Shown here in pieces: positions 6,009 through 8,887 of a stretch of 8,887 nucleotides of DNA; position 1 is the first letter of the stretch; every line of letters begins with the position of its first letter. The position numbers were made by a program, and so were the translations under genes. The notes under the pieces were generated by a model. That model was not told the origin of the DNA. It saw only the letters and a list, made by a program, of their open reading frames with translations, and made no database searches. This DNA is from DASVBJ01 sp036375895 (GTDB lineage: Bacteria; Actinomycetota; Actinomycetes; JACCUZ01), in assembly GCA_036375895.1 (NCBI GenBank), contig DASVBJ010000383.1:1-8887 (forward strand), read 5' to 3'.

Positions 6009-7772
6009 ATGAGTACCAGCGCCGCTTCCCACCTCTCGCCCGCCTATCCCCAGCGTGCCCCGTGGGGCACCGCCAACGCGCTGCGCGCGTGGCAGCAGGA
6101 GGCCCTCGACGCCTACCTCGGCTCCGGGCCGCGCGACTTCCTGGCCGTGGCCACACCCGGCGCCGGCAAGACGACGTTCGCCCTACGCGTCGCGAGCGAG
6201 CTGCTCGAGCGCCGCGTGGTGGAGGCGGTCACCGTCGTCGCGCCGACCGAGCACCTGAAGCACCAGTGGGCCGAGGCGGCCGGCCGAGTCGGGATCAGCC
6301 TCGACCCGACCTTCCGCAACGCGCACGGCGCTGCGTCGCGCGACTTCACGGGGGTCGCGCTCACCTATGCGCAAGTGGCTGCCTACGCGCTGCTGCACCG
6401 ACGCCGTACCGAGACCCGCCGTACCCTCGTCATCCTCGACGAGGTCCATCACGCTGGCGACGCGCTGTCGTGGGGTGACGCGATCCGGGAGGCCTTCGAG
6501 CCGGCCACGCGCCGGCTCAGCCTCACCGGCACGCCGTTCCGCTCGGACACCAGCCCGATCCCGTTCGTGACGTACGCGCCGGGCAGCGACGGCGTACGCC
6601 GGTCGGCCGCCGACTACAGCTACGGCTACGGCAAGGCCCTGCAGGACGGCGTGGTCCGTCCCGTCATCTTCTTGTCCTACTCGGGCCAGATGCGATGGCG
6701 CACCCGCGCCGGTGACGAGGTCAGCGCCTCGCTCGGGGAGCCGCTGACCAAGGACGTCACGGCGCAGGCCTGGCGCACCGCGCTGGACCCGCAGGGGAAC
6801 TGGATCCCGCAGGTGCTCGCGGCCGCCGACCGTCGGCTCACCGAGGTACGCCGGGGCGTGCCCGACGCGGGCGGCCTCGTCATCGCAACCGACCAGGTGT
6901 CGGCTCGCGCGTACGCCGCGCGGCTGCTGGCCGTCACTGGCGAGAGGCCGACCGTCGTGCTCTCCGACGAGCCGGGCTCGAGTGCCCGGATCGAGGCGTT
7001 CGCCGCGAGCGACGACCGCTGGATGGTGGCCGTCCGCATGGTGTCCGAGGGTGTCGACATCCCCCGGCTCGCGGTGGGCGTCTACGCGACCTCGACCTCG
7101 ACCCCGCTGTTCTTCGCCCAGGCCGTCGGCCGGTTCGTGCGGGCCCGCCGCAGGGGCGAGACCGCGTCGGTGTTCCTGCCCTCGGTGCCGCTGCTGCTGC
7201 AGCATGCGGGGGAGATGGAAGTGGAGCGCGACCACGCCCTGGACCGAAAGCCCAGCGACGACGGGGACATGTTCGCGCCGGAGGACGCGATGGTCGCCGA
7301 GGCCAACCGGGTGCGCGACACGCCTGGTGCCGAGGACCAGCTGCAGTTCGAGGCGCTCGAGGCCGAGGCGACGTTCGACCGCGTGCTGTTCGACGGCGGT
7401 GAGTTCGGCACGCAGGCCGCGGTCGGCTCGGCCGAGGAGGCCGACTTCCTCGGCCTGCCGGGGCTGCTCGAGCCGCACCAGGTGGCGTCGCTGCTGCGCC
7501 AGCGCCAGACCGAGCAGCAGGCTGCCGGCCGGTCCCGGCGTACGAAGGAGCAAGCGCAGCCCGAGGCCGCGCACAAGGCGATCCCCGCTCTGCGCAAGGA
7601 GCTCAACGGTCTCGTCGGTGCCTGGCACCACCGCACCGGGCTGCCGCACGGCGCGATCCACGCCGAGCTGCGTCAGGTCTGCGGTGGCCCGCTGGCGGCT
7701 CAGGCGACGGCCGCCGAGCTGCAGGCCCGCATCGACAAGATCCGGGCCTGGGCGGTCAGCCGCCGCGGATAG
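6009..7772 (+). CDS. DEAD/DEAH-box superfamily 2 helicase
   Basis: 587 aa. The SF2 motifs appear in order: a Gln-containing N-terminal helix (LRAWQQEALDAY, about 25-36), Walker A ATPGAGKT (48-55), motif Ia APTEHLKHQW (78-87), Walker B DEVHH (144-148), motif III LTGTPF (172-177), motif V MVSEGVDIPR (about 344-353) and motif VI QAVGRFVRARRR (about 371-382). Both RecA-like domains are complete, so an active ATP-dependent nucleic-acid translocase is expected; layout and DEVHH favour the RAD25/UvrB-like branch over RNA DEAD helicases. After about 400 an acidic region and then a basic linker (RQRQTEQQAAGRSRRTKEQ) lead to a helical C-terminal domain (about 525-587, GAWHHRTGLPHGAIHAELRQ) that I cannot name. 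ATG 6009 is the only start before Met236 that keeps the motifs. It is divergent from the E1 operon. Substrate and pathway are unknown; repair is a guess. Confidence 0.9.
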   Translation: MSTSAASHLSPAYPQRAPWGTANALRAWQQEALDAYLGSGPRDFLAVATPGAGKTTFALRVASELLERRVVEAVTVVAPTEHLKHQWAEAAGRVGISLDPTFRNAHGAASRDFTGVALTYAQVAAYALLHRRRTETRRTLVILDEVHHAGDALSWGDAIREAFEPATRRLSLTGTPFRSDTSPIPFVTYAPGSDGVRRSAADYSYGYGKALQDGVVRPVIFLSYSGQMRWRTRAGDEVSASLGEPLTKDVTAQAWRTALDPQGNWIPQVLAAADRRLTEVRRGVPDAGGLVIATDQVSARAYAARLLAVTGERPTVVLSDEPGSSARIEAFAASDDRWMVAVRMVSEGVDIPRLAVGVYATSTSTPLFFAQAVGRFVRARRRGETASVFLPSVPLLLQHAGEMEVERDHALDRKPSDDGDMFAPEDAMVAEANRVRDTPGAEDQLQFEALEAEATFDRVLFDGGEFGTQAAVGSAEEADFLGLPGLLEPHQVASLLRQRQTEQQAAGRSRRTKEQAQPEAAHKAIPALRKELNGLVGAWHHRTGLPHGAIHAELRQVCGGPLAAQATAAELQARIDKIRAWAVSRRG

Positions 7773-7783
7773 CGCCGCGGCCC

Positions 7784-7815
7784 TGACGGGCGCCCCGACG
7801 TCGGGGCGCCCGTCA
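7784..7815. terminator. Perfect 32-bp palindrome, likely bidirectional terminator
   Basis: The left half TGACGGGCGCCCCGAC (7784-7799) is the exact reverse complement of the right half (7800-7815). It begins 12 bp after the helicase stop and ends 45 bp before the stop of the convergent secreted-protein gene. It would form a very stable GC hairpin in either transcript. There is no T-tract, as is common for actinobacterial terminators. Confidence 0.65.
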
Positions 7816-7859
7816 CCTGACCCGGTCCGGGAACCGGAGCGCGACCCGGATCGACTGGG

Positions 7860-8279
7860 TCAGAAGGTCCCGGGAAACGTCTTGGTGAGGTTGTTCGTGA
7901 CGTCCCTGAGGACAACGTTGCTGAACTGCACCGTCATGGGCGGGCTGCAGCTTGGCTGGAAGGTCGCGGTCAGGAACAGTGTGTAGACAGCCTTCCCGTT
8001 CTGCACGGGTACGTCAGCAGCGGTGCTGAAGCTCTCCTTGTTTGCGGCCTTCGGGTGGTTGCCGCCCGGGTTGATGCAGGCGGCGTCGGCGGAGAGCAGG
8101 ACATGGATCTGCGCCTCGTCGCCGAGGCCGGCCTCCTTCGCGGAGACGGAGAGGGTGTCGTCAGCGCGGGTGATGCTGAACGCGTTGTTGATGAAGTGCG
8201 GTTCGCCGGCGACCGCAGCAGGCGCCGCCAGGAAGGAAAGGAACAGCAAGGCGCTTAACAGCGCGAGAAGTCGACGCAT
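7860..8279 (-). CDS. Small secreted protein of unknown function
   Basis: 139 aa from the ATG at 8279, preceded by GAGGAGG with a 6-nt spacer. The open frame extends upstream but has no better start, and only this start gives a proper signal peptide: MRRLLALLSALLFLSFLAAPAAVA, with AVA before the predicted cleavage after residue 24. The mature part, about 115 residues, begins GEPHFINNAFSI and looks beta-rich. It contains just two cysteines, Cys68 (ACINPGG) and Cys111 (PSCSPP), well placed for one disulfide, and Asn/Thr-rich segments near the C-terminus (RDVTNNLTKTFPG). There is no LPxTG motif, lipobox or further membrane helix, so it should be freely exported. I do not recognise the family. It converges on the helicase gene, and its upstream region is unusually structured. 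Confidence 0.75.
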   Translation of the reverse strand: MRRLLALLSALLFLSFLAAPAAVAGEPHFINNAFSITRADDTLSVSAKEAGLGDEAQIHVLLSADAACINPGGNHPKAANKESFSTAADVPVQNGKAVYTLFLTATFQPSCSPPMTVQFSNVVLRDVTNNLTKTFPGTF

Positions 8280-8664
8280 GAGTGCCTCCTCGGACCGGGT
8301 GGCCGAGTGATGGGGTTTCTTCAGAGTTCCCTCATGGGAAGCGGGAGGCACACGCAGTACGCTGCCGGTGCCTCCCGGGCCGTCTGGCCGGAGCGGGGTC
8401 CTAGCAGTCCCGTCGCGAGATCGGTGGCGGCCGGGAGGCCCTCGTGGGCCTGACTGGCTGCTGTCGCCCTGTCGCATGGCGTAAACCCCGCGGCCGTGCG
8501 CCCCCGCCGCACCCTAAGGAACCGGCCCCCCTCGGCTCCATCCATCGCCATCGACCCTGCTCCCCAGGCAGGTGACTGGCAAGAGGACATGTCGGACCGT
8601 GCGTCCGCGGCGGTGACGACAGCGCCCGGGCTGCTGGGCCGGGAGCGGAAGGTCGGCTTGCTCC
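8280..8664 (-). other. 385-bp non-coding region between STAS gene and secreted-protein gene
   Basis: No convincing gene lies here; the open frames crossing it have no ribosome-binding site and atypical composition. Near the STAS stop are two weak stem-loops that might end its transcript: CCCGG/CCGGG (8625-8643, 9-nt loop) and CGGAC/GTCCG (8593-8607). A third is CCTGC/GCAGG (8556-8572). The half nearest the secreted gene holds the hairpin run listed separately. The promoter of the secreted gene must lie here, but I found no clear -35/-10 pair. Confidence 0.5.
8327..8451 (-). promoter_or_regulatory. Run of hairpins in the probable 5' leader of the secreted-protein gene
   Basis: In minus-strand order: AGGCCC-ACGA-GGGCCT (8451-8436, perfect 6-bp stem); CCGGCC/GGCCCGG (8391-8375, one bulge); GGGAGGCAC/GTGCCTCCC (arms 8376-8368 and 8351-8343) enclosing a 4-bp stem GCAG/CTGC with a 4-nt loop; and TTCCC-ATGA-GGGAA (8340-8327). 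The second and third share two bases, so they may exclude each other. A 7-bp match GGGGTTT/AAACCCC (8489-8483 with 8318-8312) could close the whole domain. The last hairpin ends 47 nt before the ATG. It could be a structured regulatory leader, or a terminator plus chance GC pairing; no known riboswitch consensus was recognised. Confidence 0.3.
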
Positions 8665-8887
8665 CTACGAGTGCGAGGCGCCCTCGGCGGGCGGACGTGA
8701 GGTGATGTCCTCGATCGAGTCAGTGATCGTGAAGGTCTCGCGGAGGCCGGTGACGGTCAGGACCTTCATGACGGCCCGCGCGACTCCGACGAGGGCGAGG
8801 CTGCCGCCGGCCAGCTCGGCGCGACGCTTGACCGCGATCAGGACCTGCAGGCCGGTGGAGTCCATGAAGGTGACCCGACTCAGGTCG
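8665..8887 (-). CDS. STAS-domain anti-sigma factor antagonist (5' end outside window)
   Basis: The last 73 residues are visible. The frame continues past the right edge, so the start is missing; the Met within MDSTGL (8865) is internal. DLSRVTFMDSTGLQVLI is the classic phosphorylation-site region of SpoIIAA/RsbV-type anti-anti-sigma factors, and the Ser of DSTG is the usual target of an anti-sigma kinase. The following KRRAELAGGSLALVGV and VMKVLTVTGLRETFTI match the second half of the STAS fold. In the known partner-switching scheme the unphosphorylated protein binds the anti-sigma kinase and frees a sigma factor of the SigB/SigF type. The partner kinase and sigma factor are not in view. The stop is TAG and the short tail is RPPAEGASHS. 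Confidence 0.88.
   Translation of the reverse strand, partial: DLSRVTFMDSTGLQVLIAVKRRAELAGGSLALVGVARAVMKVLTVTGLRETFTITDSIEDITSRPPAEGASHS

Noticed and set aside
6183..7661. 492-codon minus-strand open frame opposite the helicase
   Set aside because: Shadow frame; every SF2 motif is present on the plus strand.
8464..8486. SigB/SigF-type promoter GTTT-N13-GGGCGA on the minus strand, tempting because a STAS regulator is adjacent
   Set aside because: The spacer is shorter than the usual 14-17 and the -10 element differs from GGGTAT at the informative positions.
8280..8664. Known riboswitch (c-di-AMP ydaO type, cobalamin, SAM) before the secreted gene
   Set aside because: I compared the conserved blocks of these classes by eye and found none in order.

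Overview
The window comes from a very GC-rich actinomycete (Actinomycetota). Coding third positions are strongly G/C, GTG starts occur, several genes have only a TAnnnT -10-like box before the start and no Shine-Dalgarno sequence, and the proteins look actinobacterial. A Nocardioidaceae-like host would fit, but that is only an impression.

Layout, left to right: (a) 1-1862, minus strand, a secreted six-hairpin glycosidase related to amylo-alpha-1,6-glucosidases; its C-terminus lies outside the window. Its upstream region holds a promoter-like pair overlapped by a CRP/GlxR-like palindrome. (b) 2081-2512, plus strand, a small unrecognised protein. (c) 2567-3409, plus strand, a short-chain dehydrogenase of the 3-ketodihydrosphingosine reductase (KDSR/Tsc10) type with changed catalytic residues. 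(d) 5837-3385, minus strand, a tightly packed three-gene operon: E1 alpha and E1 beta of a thiamine-diphosphate 2-oxoacid/acetoin dehydrogenase, then a four-helix membrane protein. The operon ends by overlapping the 3' end of the SDR gene. (e) 6009-7772, plus strand, a superfamily 2 DEAD/DEAH helicase, followed by a perfect 32-bp palindrome that probably ends transcription from both sides. (f) 8279-7860, minus strand, a small secreted protein whose roughly 170-nt upstream region can form a run of hairpins. (g) 8887-8665, minus strand, the C-terminal part of a STAS anti-sigma-factor antagonist.

The genes do not form one obvious pathway. The firm unit is the E1alpha-E1beta-membrane protein operon, which has no E2 or E3 gene in view. 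Two DosR/DevR-like 14-mers sharing GGGACCT, one upstream of this operon and one in the glycosidase/hypothetical intergenic region, hint at hypoxia- or dormancy-linked control; this is inference from motif resemblance. No RNA genes, CRISPR arrays, insertion sequences or phage genes were seen. The best candidates for something undescribed are the E1-membrane protein operon and the hairpin-rich leader before the small secreted protein.
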